A DNA stretch of 64,000 nt. Origin: a virus. Of the stretch, positions 50,101-57,613 are shown one piece after another. Within the stretch, counting starts at the first letter, position 1. The number at the start of each line of letters is the position of its first letter. The position numbers and the translations under genes were made by a program. The notes under the pieces are model-generated. The model was not told where the DNA came from, did not search any database, and saw only the letters and a program-made list of their open reading frames with translations. The stretch covers positions 49,149 through 113,148 of IMG/VR virus record IMGVR_UViG_3300033182_000487; one strand, given 5' to 3'.

Positions 50101-51458
50101 AGTGGTCTGCGAAGGGCGACGACGGCGTGCAGCGTGGCTTTGCGTCCCAGGACGCCGCGAAGGCGTGGTTGTCGGGCGGTCCGAAGCCGGGCGAGTCCGA
50201 TGCCCCGGAGTCGTCGAAGCCCCCGAAGACGGAGGAGCAGCAGGCCGTAGCGAAGATCAACGCGATGGTCGAGAAGTTGACCGCTGAGTCGAGCGAGGTG
50301 CTGCACAACCTGGACACCCAGACCCTGGGTGCCGTGGAGGAGGCGCTGGGCGACATCGCCGCACGGGTCACCGATATGGCCCTCAAGGCATTCTCCGTCA
50401 AGCAGTTGGAGGAGCAGGCACGGTTCGCCGAGTCTGTGCTACGCCGGGATGGGGAGCCCCCTACCCCGGCTGAGATCGCCAATGCGCTGCTCACGCTCCG
50501 GGCTAAGGAAGTCCGCAACGACCCCTTGCTCCTGGACCCGAAGAACCCCATCAGGAACCTGCCAAAGGAGCCGCTGGACTTGAAGGGGGACGCCCACAAG
50601 AAGCACATGAGCCAGATGGGTGACGCCTCCGTGAGGGCCATGTACGAGTACAGGGAGATGCCGAAGGACGACCGTGACGCCCACCGCGAAGGTCTCCGCA
50701 AGCACATGGAGGAGTTGGAGAAGGAAGGCGCGACTGACACCGAGCAGTACCACATGACCCTGGCTCAGTTGCGAGGGCTCCAGGTGGCTTCTGCCATGGA
50801 GGACGGAGACCAGGCCGTTGGGATCAGCCCGACCTTCCAGGTCATGCTCAAGGCTGCCGAGTCACAGGGTCAGGACGTGCTCAAGCAGTTCGTCAAACTC
50901 AACCTCACAGGTGCTGCGGAAGGGGACGTCCCTGCACAGCAGCAGTTCCGGCAGGTGCTCCGAGACACCGATCCGCAAGCACTGGCGAGAATCCTCCCCG
51001 AGGATCACCCGGCATACGAGGCCATCCAGGCGCTCACCGGAAACCATCTGGAGAACAGCAAGCAGAAGGCGCTCTGGATGAAGCACATGGACTCCGAGTC
51101 CCAGGAGATGATCCAGACCCTCATGGAAGATCTGGTCATGGATGACCTCATGTTCACGGACATGGACCTGGTTCGTGGTGGCATGGAGGTCGGGGACATC
51201 AAGGGGAAGGGCAAGAAGAAGCGCATGGAGCGCAGACGCAAGTTGGAGGACAAGAGCACCTCCGTCATGGCCCAGGTGATGGCGAAGGCGAAGGAGAAGG
51301 GGAACAACACCCTCTACACGCTGTCCTCCGGTTACTTCGGCAAGAAGACCAACTCCGGTCAGAAGCGCCCCACCAGCGGCAAGCCCCCTTCCAGTGGCAA
51401 GAAGGCATCCCCCGATCCGCTTTACGCTTACGACTTTCAACCCTGGGGGGCCCTGTGA
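47169..51458 (+). CDS. PAP2 phosphatase-topoisomerase IB fusion virion-module protein
   Basis: 1,429 residues from GTG 47169. Residues 105-220 carry all three PAP2 motifs: K115-x6-R122-P123, PSGH 161-164 and S196-R197-x5-H203-x3-D207. Residues 340-395 and 475-560 are two units common in phage proteins (FLTSNPFLVAPKHGVFG; AWLLWGGDPAKAW). Residues 580-830 are a poxvirus-like topoisomerase IB: R663 in YERVGNE, K699 in TGKSG, R759 in TAKDIRG, H810 and catalytic Y819 in LRSQYLVP. An RVA-like motif (AARLALRYLTAG) follows, then a long disordered and helical tail. Probably packaged and active on host membrane lipids and on DNA supercoils. Confidence 0.82.
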   Translation: MADPKRLATLHKQGGIYKPMSEITPGTQDLLDSPTPAWLDRDYPYVAPPGEEHTLQELNYLVSLIPLREKWGPFIKAADEDVAGLFVTLCSELGAPCDPDALHEMADEAAILITKLKWLYNRPRPYQIAEKHQRLEGQGSVWRPGDFPVMGTASAHSPAYPSGHTIQSFLFASRLSETSPQHRKAFMDLAEKVSFSRAVGGYHWPSDLAFGKDIFRHIVMPLMPSAVRVAKTFTVNKGDPIWYGKYQNKRGIIDGFSTNDKGDTLITVEQVPNESGRKQPKEMKLFKVRPRKVEEKKAGGSRTLYYVGKRPAQPKPKRAEWRQRGQDTPDWVRPWLDAPVSKGVFLTSNPFLVAPKHGVFGHVYAYEVPQWVIKEAKGIHRKDGASEVLIPEPLWEHVKFKGKSMSQDDFLDQVYGSDDAAFTRSRGNRYRTKADWEASRMASVPKKYEHIDFKPPEGVANAAAKGLELRQKASPSNRGGLTPAEASKQGIGSGVQRAVNLKNRDPVSPKVIKQMKGFLSRSEKSSEISAENRGTPWNDKGYVAWLLWGGDPAKAWVEKVIKQMDAADEKEKQSKQAAVRSAASKALSKKEVPKADGKGTTTVYEYGPRQVAERHREKAVRIEALRKKMADLRQKARGDLTASDPETRLTALAVCLMDETYERVGNEKSAKDGHYGVTNWTADHITLSDKAATIRYTGKSGVKHEKKVTNARVLSALRKALKGKGKGDKVLCDGDECSILAKDVNAYLKPYGITAKDIRGLHANEEMKHHLKAQRKAGPADLPHSRKEKDQILKAEFQAALDLAAAAVGHEASTLRSQYLVPSMEASYTHDGTVLDRLDKKATLSDSEKEDRETERLVRRSPKKKPPRRDKERGRIEGVEDDPDPDEKQDQKDRSNNYKDAAARLALRYLTAGAAKSKRRRNRPPSERELARRKQQSDAAKAKNPKRKAPPKLKEAPAPSGDREERKVGDVWEGKDGKWSAKGDDGVQRGFASQDAAKAWLSGGPKPGESDAPESSKPPKTEEQQAVAKINAMVEKLTAESSEVLHNLDTQTLGAVEEALGDIAARVTDMALKAFSVKQLEEQARFAESVLRRDGEPPTPAEIANALLTLRAKEVRNDPLLLDPKNPIRNLPKEPLDLKGDAHKKHMSQMGDASVRAMYEYREMPKDDRDAHREGLRKHMEELEKEGATDTEQYHMTLAQLRGLQVASAMEDGDQAVGISPTFQVMLKAAESQGQDVLKQFVKLNLTGAAEGDVPAQQQFRQVLRDTDPQALARILPEDHPAYEAIQALTGNHLENSKQKALWMKHMDSESQEMIQTLMEDLVMDDLMFTDMDLVRGGMEVGDIKGKGKKKRMERRRKLEDKSTSVMAQVMAKAKEKGNNTLYTLSSGYFGKKTNSGQKRPTSGKPPSSGKKASPDPLYAYDFQPWGAL

Positions 51459-51481
51459 CCCCTCAGAATGGAAATCCTCCC

Positions 51482-51496
51482 CGGTAGGGTTTCTAT
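51482..51496 (+). promoter_or_regulatory. Motif B promoter-like element
   Basis: CGGTAG at 51482, CTAT at 51493-51496, spacer 5. GGGTAGGAC follows 17 nt after the start of CTAT. Next start 51567. Confidence 0.6.
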
Positions 51497-51566
51497 ACTG
51501 ACACCCTATGGGTAGGACTTGTAGTGCAAGCCCTGCACCGGGAACCCACACCTTTCGGAGAAAACC

Positions 51567-52001
51567 ATGTCCAGACTGACCCGACGGGGAGCACGCAACC
51601 TGACTGCTACCCTCGACCGCATCGCTTCCACCGTGCAGGAGAACCCCGCTCTCCTCGGCATTGACCCCAAGATCGCAAAGGACTTCGCGTACCGCTGCGA
51701 CCTGATCTCGGACGCCGTTGAGCGTACCGCCGTCGCCAACTTCCCGAAGCAGGCCGACGAGAACAGCGCCATTCCCAGTGCTGGCGGTGACTACGAGGTC
51801 GCGAAGCCCGGCATCGAGAAGGAGATCGGCGCTGAGGTCAAGGGCCCCACCTACGAGGAAGACCCCTCGGACGGTGAGGACATCAAGGGCCACTTCACGC
51901 AGGCCGACTTCCACCAGTTGACCGAACTGGCTGAGAAGTTGAAGACTGCTGCCCAGAGCATCACGGTCGTCAACGATCACGGATTCAACCTCACCAAGTA
52001 G
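51567..52001 (+). CDS. Small virion-module protein
   Basis: 144 residues; ribosome site GGAG. A basic N-terminus (SRLTRRGARNLTATLDRIAS) resembles the other arginine-rich heads in this module. The middle has a helix with two aromatics, the rest is acidic (EEDPSDGEDIKG) and ends with a FHQLTELAEKLKTAAQS helix. It opens the head operon (protease, scaffold). Probably a core or internal head protein. Confidence 0.58.
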   Translation: MSRLTRRGARNLTATLDRIASTVQENPALLGIDPKIAKDFAYRCDLISDAVERTAVANFPKQADENSAIPSAGGDYEVAKPGIEKEIGAEVKGPTYEEDPSDGEDIKGHFTQADFHQLTELAEKLKTAAQSITVVNDHGFNLTK

Positions 52002-52009
52002 GAGGCACC

Positions 52010-52585
52010 GTGCGTCGGTTTGCCGAAAACTACGTCAACTACCAAGAGCGGGCCACCGAGTACTCCGTCGGAGACGTCGTGGTGCCGTTTGGTTTGTGGG
52101 ATTCCCAGAGCGGTCGAGTCACGGCTGTCTGGCCCGCTATTGGTATGGTGGACGTAGAGTTCCCGTCCGGCAACGCACGCTTCCCTGTTGAGGAACTCCA
52201 GCGTATGGGCGCTGATGGGCAAGCAGAGCCCCCCAGAACGGACTCGGCTCCGGGCGGGGGAGGCTCTGTCTCTGTTCCCGGCGGCCCGTACCCGGACAAG
52301 AAGAAGTCCGCCAACCGTGTGGCACAGGCGTTCGTCAAGCAGTCCCTTTACTGGGCGCAGAAGGATCGCCAGTACCGCATGACCCGCCCCGAGGTCAGTG
52401 CAGGACATCCCAACTGCCCTCGCTGTGATCACGGCCCTCTGAGCCGGACGGTCTACAAGCGCCGGGACGGCACCTCCGACCACCTTCTCGGGTGCAAGGG
52501 CTGCATGTTCCTGATCAAGGACGCCGACATCGTGAACTTCGGACCTGTAAGCGCCGAGGAGATCGAGATCGAGGGGCAGGACTGA
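52010..52585 (+). CDS. SH3-like and zinc-ribbon protein before the prohead protease
   Basis: 191 residues from GTG 52010 with AGGAGG. Residues 15-65 form an SH3-like barrel (YSVGDVVVPFGLW, GRVTAVWPAIGMVDVEFP). A glycine-rich linker leads to SANRVAQAFVKQSLYW, another RVA motif, and a C-terminal zinc ribbon (CPRCDHGPLSR, then LGCKGCMFLI). The ribbon pairs C-x2-C with C-x2-C. It overlaps the protease start (TGATG). Unknown role in head assembly. Confidence 0.6.
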   Translation: MRRFAENYVNYQERATEYSVGDVVVPFGLWDSQSGRVTAVWPAIGMVDVEFPSGNARFPVEELQRMGADGQAEPPRTDSAPGGGGSVSVPGGPYPDKKKSANRVAQAFVKQSLYWAQKDRQYRMTRPEVSAGHPNCPRCDHGPLSRTVYKRRDGTSDHLLGCKGCMFLIKDADIVNFGPVSAEEIEIEGQD

Positions 52586-55287
52586 TGGCGTTCCTCAAGC
52601 GAGCCAGTGCAGTAGTCGTCCACCCCCGCATCTCAGGGCGCGGTTGGGGCGGCATCCGCAAGACCGCATCCTCGGGATCATCGCGAAACCTGACCGACCA
52701 GGCGCGAGAAATCCTCGGGACATCGCTGTCCTCCGACGACTACCTCGTGACCCACTGCACCATCGTGGCGTCTGTGGATACCGACAAGGCCCCCAACGTG
52801 AAGTTGGGCAACGTCAAGGTCGGCACCCAGACGGTCAACCGTCGGTGGGACGACTACCTGATCAAGCCTGAGTGCTCGCAGTTCGTGAACAACAACGGCG
52901 ACTCGTGGAGCCGTGCGGTGTTGAAGATGGCGTACCCGACCTTCATCGGGGCGCACAACTTCCGCGAGCACGTCCAGATCGAGGAGCAGTCGAAGGGCCG
53001 GATCATCGACGCTGTGGCGCGTGACATCGGCGACTCGCTCTATGTGGACATCCTCGTCGCCACGAACCGCAAGCACGCGGCGCTGGTGCAGGACATCGAA
53101 TCCGGGAAGATGGCAACCCTCTCCATGGGCTGCTTCCTGCCGGGGACCATGGTGTCCCTTGCCGATGGGACTCGGATCCCCATCGAGGACATCCAGCCCG
53201 GCGACATGGTTCTGACCCACAAGGGTCGTGCCCGCCCCGTCGTGAACCAACAGATCCGTCGTCGCCACTGGACCTTGCGGCATATCACCGCCGTCGGAGT
53301 CCCCGAAACCATCTCGGCCACGGACACACACCCGTTCTTCGTGTTTCGCGCCCCGGAGGTTTGCGCCTGCGGCTGCGGTGAGCGCCTTCCCGAAATCAAG
53401 AACCAGACCCTTCGTTCCATGTCCCGTCGGTTCAAGCGCGGCCATGACAAGCGGGTCTTCAATCCCATGACTACCTACTCGTTGGATGAGTGCCGTGAAC
53501 GCACGGATCGTCTTGCGAACATCATGTCGGATGTGGAGATGGAGGAGGTTCGAGCAGCCGAACTCAAGGTCGGTGACTTCCTCTGCTTCCCTCGTGCTCA
53601 GTTTGACGGGGAGATTCCCGCAGAAGGGGTCACTGAAGGCCGCGCTCGCCTTCTCGGGTACTACTTGGCCGAAGGCAGCCTTATCAAGTACAAGGGTGCG
53701 CCCACTGGAGTGGAGTTCTGCTTTTCCCTCGATGAGCAGGACACCTACTGCGCTGAGGTGGCAGACCTTCTTCGGACGGAGTTCCCCGGAAACGAGCCTC
53801 GCCTCCATACCCGAGAGGACAGGAATACCTGTACGGTGATTCTGTCTGGTGCGGACACCGCGCAGTGGTTCCTTGATCATGGTGGTGAGTATTCTCATCG
53901 CAAGAGACTCCACCCTGATGTGGTCCGCTGGCCTGTGTCCGTTCAGAAGGCTCTTGTTGGGGCATGGGTGAATGGTGACGGCACCCTGACCAAGAAGGGT
54001 GTGACGGAAGGGGTGACCACCTCTTACGATCTCGCATGTCAGATGCACCTGATCGCTTCTCGGTGCGGGGCCTTCGTGAACACCTATGCGACTGTCCGTG
54101 GTCGTAAGGTGGCCGTTCGTGAGGTCGTCAACGGCGGCGTGGTGGTTCGGGATGAGGCGACGGGGCGTTTCCCCGCGTTCACCCTTCGTATGGGTCAGAC
54201 GCAGGCGCAAGTGTTTGCGGGACATACCGACAAGGTTGTGTCTGACCCTCACTTCAAGTCTCAGGGGGTGCGGGTTACGGACGATGTGGTGATGTTCCCG
54301 ATCACAGCCATCGTAGATGAACCATACTTCGGCTTCGTCTACGACTTGGAAGTTGATGAGGACCACTCATACATCGTGGAAGGTGTTGCCGTACACAACT
54401 GCACCACCGACTTCACGACCTGTACGAAGTGCGGCCACTTCGCTGTGGACGAGACGCAACTGTGTGACCACATCAAGTACGCGAAACTCAACACCTTCAT
54501 GGACGACAGCGGCCAGAAGCGTGTGATCGCAGAACTCTGTGGGCACGAGACCTACCACGACAACCCGGACGCCCCCGGTGGGGTCAGGTTCATCGAGGCC
54601 AGTTGGGTCGCGGTTCCTGCGTTCCCCGGCGCGGTGATGCGGAACATCCTTGATCCCAGCCAGGCGACCGACGACCAGGTCCGCAAGGTGCTCGCCTCTC
54701 CCCCTGCTCAGTGGTCTGACCACGCCGTGCAGAAGGCTGCGTCGATGACGGCTCTCGCCTTCGACTTCGGGGGTGACGACGAGGAAGACGAGGCCCCCGC
54801 GAAGGACGAGACGCCGAAGCCTCCGTTCCAGGAGGTCGAGGACGCGGTGTACGAGGCCCTCAAGGTCCGGGTCAAGGAACGTCTGGAGCGTGATCTCGCC
54901 CAGAGGGCTATCGAGGAGTCGGAGCCTGCCGACGCCATGGGCCCCAACGACAACATCATGAAGGAAGCCGCGTCTCACCACATGGCTTCCGTCAACACGC
55001 TTGTACGGGTAGCGTCTTCCCCAGTCGCACTGGTGGATGGTGTGGCCGCGATTGATTCCGCACACGGGATCAAGGTGGCACGGCATCTCTACCGGGTGGC
55101 ACTGGAGGCGGGCATTCCCACCAATCACCCATCTCTTGACCGTTACCTGTTCGCCTGTAAGAAGGCCGCTGGTCGCGGACTGAGTCCTGCCGAAACTCGG
55201 GTTGTGATCCGGCTCGGCACCTTGCTGGCTCGTTGGGCCAGCGTCAACAACCCCAAACCCCACTATCCTAAGAGGAGACTGCCATGA
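52585..55287 (+). CDS. Prohead protease precursor interrupted by an intein
   Basis: 900 residues as encoded; ATG 52585 overlaps the previous stop. Removing the intein (183-605) leaves a 477-residue protein. N-extein: FIGAHNFREHVQ near 130 (candidate catalytic histidine) and a VDILVATNRKHAALV helix, then ATLSMG, where S180 is the likely nucleophile; the intein follows two residues later. C-extein: cysteine-rich CTTDFTTCTKCG and CDHI, then a FIEASWVAVPAFPGA strand. An acidic linker and a helical C-terminus follow. The gene precedes scaffold and capsid genes, as prohead proteases do. The catalytic assignment is inferred. Confidence 0.75.
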   Translation: MAFLKRASAVVVHPRISGRGWGGIRKTASSGSSRNLTDQAREILGTSLSSDDYLVTHCTIVASVDTDKAPNVKLGNVKVGTQTVNRRWDDYLIKPECSQFVNNNGDSWSRAVLKMAYPTFIGAHNFREHVQIEEQSKGRIIDAVARDIGDSLYVDILVATNRKHAALVQDIESGKMATLSMGCFLPGTMVSLADGTRIPIEDIQPGDMVLTHKGRARPVVNQQIRRRHWTLRHITAVGVPETISATDTHPFFVFRAPEVCACGCGERLPEIKNQTLRSMSRRFKRGHDKRVFNPMTTYSLDECRERTDRLANIMSDVEMEEVRAAELKVGDFLCFPRAQFDGEIPAEGVTEGRARLLGYYLAEGSLIKYKGAPTGVEFCFSLDEQDTYCAEVADLLRTEFPGNEPRLHTREDRNTCTVILSGADTAQWFLDHGGEYSHRKRLHPDVVRWPVSVQKALVGAWVNGDGTLTKKGVTEGVTTSYDLACQMHLIASRCGAFVNTYATVRGRKVAVREVVNGGVVVRDEATGRFPAFTLRMGQTQAQVFAGHTDKVVSDPHFKSQGVRVTDDVVMFPITAIVDEPYFGFVYDLEVDEDHSYIVEGVAVHNCTTDFTTCTKCGHFAVDETQLCDHIKYAKLNTFMDDSGQKRVIAELCGHETYHDNPDAPGGVRFIEASWVAVPAFPGAVMRNILDPSQATDDQVRKVLASPPAQWSDHAVQKAASMTALAFDFGGDDEEDEAPAKDETPKPPFQEVEDAVYEALKVRVKERLERDLAQRAIEESEPADAMGPNDNIMKEAASHHMASVNTLVRVASSPVALVDGVAAIDSAHGIKVARHLYRVALEAGIPTNHPSLDRYLFACKKAAGRGLSPAETRVVIRLGTLLARWASVNNPKPHYPKRRLP
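53131..54399 (+). mobile_element. Intein with LAGLIDADG endonuclease in the prohead protease
   Basis: 423 residues in frame. Cys1 begins CFLPGTMVSLADGTRIPIED (block A); a TDTHPF block B follows near residue 66; two dodecapeptide motifs, LGYYLAEGSL and VGAWVNGDGTL, mark a LAGLIDADG homing endonuclease; block F is FGFVYDLEVDEDHSYIV and the end is VAVHN, followed by Cys+1 of the C-extein. All residues for protein splicing (C1, terminal H-N, C+1) are present, so it should be active. Base composition is less GC-biased than in the exteins, consistent with transfer. Confidence 0.9.
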
Positions 55288-56759
55288 GCCGTCAACGAAT
55301 GACTTGGACAGACCGTGGGGTGTCTCGGCGCGCCTCCGAGCACCCTGCTACCCCCGACGAGGGACCGGCTTCCCCCGCCTACAAGGCCGAGCCCGGCCCC
55401 GACGCCTACAAGAGCGGAGACACCTCCGCGTGGGCTGAGGATCCCCATCCCGGCCCCTACGAGAACGGTGAGCACCCCGCCACGCCCGACGAGGGTCCGG
55501 CCAGCCCCGCCTACAAGGCTGCCGCCCTGGAACGCAAGGCTGCGAAGTGCATCCGTCTCGCCACCGCCATGCTCGGTGAGGACGCTGGTGTCGCTGCCAT
55601 CGAGAACCAGGCTCTCGCTCTGATGGACCTCCCCGACCGTTCGATCAAGGCCAGCCTTGCTCGCATCGCCGAGGACGCCGACGAGGCCATCGACGAGGAC
55701 GACGCCGCCGAGGCTGAGGAAGACCTCAAGGAGGAAGGCAAGAAGAAGGCTTCCCTCACCGACCGCATCGCTCGCCTTGAGCGTGTGCTCGTCAAGTTGG
55801 CTGAGTCCGAGGATCCCGAGGGAGACGACGACGATGACGACGGGTCCGAAGACCCCGAGGGGGATGACGACGACGACGGCAGCGAGGACATGAAGAAGAA
55901 GGCCGCCGACGACGAGGAGATGGACGAGGAAGACGAGTCCATGATGAAGAAGAAGTCGGCCCTGGAGCGCCGCATGGACCGCATCGAGCGCGTCCTGCAC
56001 CGTCTCGCTGGAGACGAGGGCAAGGGCGGCACCGAGGACAAGGCTGCTGAGACCATCCAGGAGGAGGTCGAGCACGCTGCCGAGGACAAGAAGGCTTACT
56101 GGCAGCCTGGACATCGCTCCGAGGGCGGCTGGGATCCCGGTCACATGGAGAGCATGGGCGACGACGAGGAAGCCATGCTTGATATGATGCTCGCGGAAGA
56201 AGGCATGGGCCATGACCACGAGGCCATGGGCGAGTACATGGATGACGAGGAGTCCATGCTTGAGAAGATGATGCTGGAGGAGATGCGTCACGAGGAGGGC
56301 ATGGACCAGAACGATCCCGCCCACTTTGAGTCGATGGGCCACGACCATGAGTCCATGGATGACGAGTCGATGGAAGCCGAGGTTGCCGTGATGGACCCCA
56401 TGGGTCTGGACGGCGACGAGATCGTGGAGGAGGATGACATGATGATCCTCGCTTCTCTGTTCGGCAAGGAAGCCGGTGACCTCAAGGACGAGGACAAGAA
56501 GGAGAAGGAAGACCACGAGAAGGGTGCCATCGCCGACGACAAGGACCACATCGAGAAGTTGGAGAAGGACGAAGACGAGGACGCCGAGGATCTGGCGAAG
56601 GATGAGGAGTCGAAGAAGAAGGCTGCTCTCCGTCCCCAGCCGAAGCGGGCCAGCACCGGGGCGAAGACCCTGGGCGGCGTGTCGAAGGAAGCGGCTTCCG
56701 AGGTCGGTGACCTCAGCAAGTTGTGGGAGTCGGCCCCCGACGTGAGCAAGTTCTTCTAA
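55284..56759 (+). CDS. Prohead scaffold/core protein, acidic and methionine-rich
   Basis: 491 residues, ATGA overlap with the protease. It is very acidic, with runs of aspartate. Two repeats of HPATPDEGPASPAYK lie near 20 and 65. Coiled-coil units LERVLVKLAE and IERVLHRLAG recur near 165 and 240. Residues about 275-375 are rich in M, H, D and E (MGHDHEAM twice). The C-terminus LSKLWESAPDVSKFF is typical of phage scaffold ends that contact the capsid protein. It is expected to shape the prohead and be degraded by the protease upstream. Confidence 0.75.
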   Translation: MSRQRMTWTDRGVSRRASEHPATPDEGPASPAYKAEPGPDAYKSGDTSAWAEDPHPGPYENGEHPATPDEGPASPAYKAAALERKAAKCIRLATAMLGEDAGVAAIENQALALMDLPDRSIKASLARIAEDADEAIDEDDAAEAEEDLKEEGKKKASLTDRIARLERVLVKLAESEDPEGDDDDDDGSEDPEGDDDDDGSEDMKKKAADDEEMDEEDESMMKKKSALERRMDRIERVLHRLAGDEGKGGTEDKAAETIQEEVEHAAEDKKAYWQPGHRSEGGWDPGHMESMGDDEEAMLDMMLAEEGMGHDHEAMGEYMDDEESMLEKMMLEEMRHEEGMDQNDPAHFESMGHDHESMDDESMEAEVAVMDPMGLDGDEIVEEDDMMILASLFGKEAGDLKDEDKKEKEDHEKGAIADDKDHIEKLEKDEDEDAEDLAKDEESKKKAALRPQPKRASTGAKTLGGVSKEAASEVGDLSKLWESAPDVSKFF

Positions 56760-56782
56760 GCCTCTCGGCTGGAAGACCCCTC

Positions 56783-56817
56783 AAACGCCCTGTCAGGCCC
56801 GCCCTGACAGGGCGTTT
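56783..56817 (+). terminator. Terminator after the scaffold gene
   Basis: A perfect 15-position stem (56783-56797 with 56803-56817), 5-nt loop, with A and T tracts at its base. It separates the scaffold operon from the capsid operon. Confidence 0.85.
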
Positions 56818-56872
56818 GTCCGTTCACGGTCCGACTTTTCCGCCTACCGGACAGACTTTGTGGATTCGGTTT

Positions 56873-56887
56873 CAATACCCGTCCTAT
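56873..56887 (+). promoter_or_regulatory. Motif B promoter-like element of the capsid operon
   Basis: CAATAC at 56873, CTAT at 56884-56887, spacer 5. GGGTAGGAC follows, as after the copy at 51482. It drives the capsid genes after the terminator. Confidence 0.55.
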
Positions 56888-56921
56888 ATCAGCCCGTAAG
56901 GGTAGGACATCCACGTCCACT

Positions 56922-56937
56922 CCGAGGTTCGCCTCGG
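56922..56937 (+). promoter_or_regulatory. UUCG-loop hairpin in the capsid leader
   Basis: CCGAGG-TTCG-CCTCGG, a very stable tetraloop hairpin in the leader before 56990, followed by a second small hairpin (CCCTG/CAGGG, 56954-56967). Such 5' hairpins can protect abundant mRNA. Confidence 0.55.
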
Positions 56938-56989
56938 GTCAATCAAACCCCGCCCCTGTAAACAGGGAGCACAGTCAAGGAGAATCATC

Positions 56990-57577
56990 ATGGCTTTGCT
57001 TGGACAGGCTTCGGGTGCATGGACCGAAAGTTCCTCGGCCCTTCGTCTTCTGCACGTTGGGATTCGGAACACGGTCGGCATCCTGACCCTCGATTCCTTC
57101 ACTCAGACCAACCCGCCCACGGCCACGCTCGGCACCAGCACCTCCGCTGGTATGGACACGGCCACCCTCGGCGTCCTCTCCGGTTCCGTCGCGTTCACTC
57201 GCGGTGACCAGGGAGCCAACGAGATCGGCGGCGTCGGCTCTACCGCTGCTGCGACGGCTACCGTCCAGGAACTGGGCGTCTTCATCAACACCGCTGTCGG
57301 CAACGCCTACGAGAACACCCCCGGTGTCGCCTCGGGCAAGGGCCCCTACGTCTCCGGGCAGGGCACCTACGCCAACAGCCTCTACGAGACCCTGGACAAC
57401 GCGGCTGCGGCTCTCACCTACACCACGGGTGACGAACTGTACGCTTCGCACAACGGCTACCTCACCAACGGTGTGGCCGCTGACCGCTACCACGGGGCCA
57501 ACGCCATCGTCATGGGTATCCTCAAGATGCCCGCCGACGCTGTGCAGCCTGAAATCGTCTACGATCAGCGCATCTGA
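56990..57577 (+). CDS. Capsid-operon structural protein
   Basis: 195 residues; ribosome site AAGGAG. Small residues (A, T, G, S) dominate and there are few charges: IRNTVGILTLDSFTQ, then STAAATATVQELGVFI and TLDNAAAALTYTTGD. Found directly before the major capsid gene and expressed from the same promoter, it is likely a head decoration, minor capsid or head-fibre protein. No similarity that allows a firmer name. Confidence 0.65.
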   Translation: MALLGQASGAWTESSSALRLLHVGIRNTVGILTLDSFTQTNPPTATLGTSTSAGMDTATLGVLSGSVAFTRGDQGANEIGGVGSTAAATATVQELGVFINTAVGNAYENTPGVASGKGPYVSGQGTYANSLYETLDNAAAALTYTTGDELYASHNGYLTNGVAADRYHGANAIVMGILKMPADAVQPEIVYDQRI

Positions 57578-57613
57578 TCCAACTTCCAACCTTCAACTCT
57601 CAGGAGAACTCTC

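Noticed and set aside
47169-51458. Treating the topoisomerase-like region as a tyrosine recombinase/integrase
   Set aside because: The order and context of R663, K699 in TGKSG, and TAKDIRG fit type IB topoisomerases of the poxvirus/bacterial kind better than integrases, and no attachment site or excisionase is nearby.
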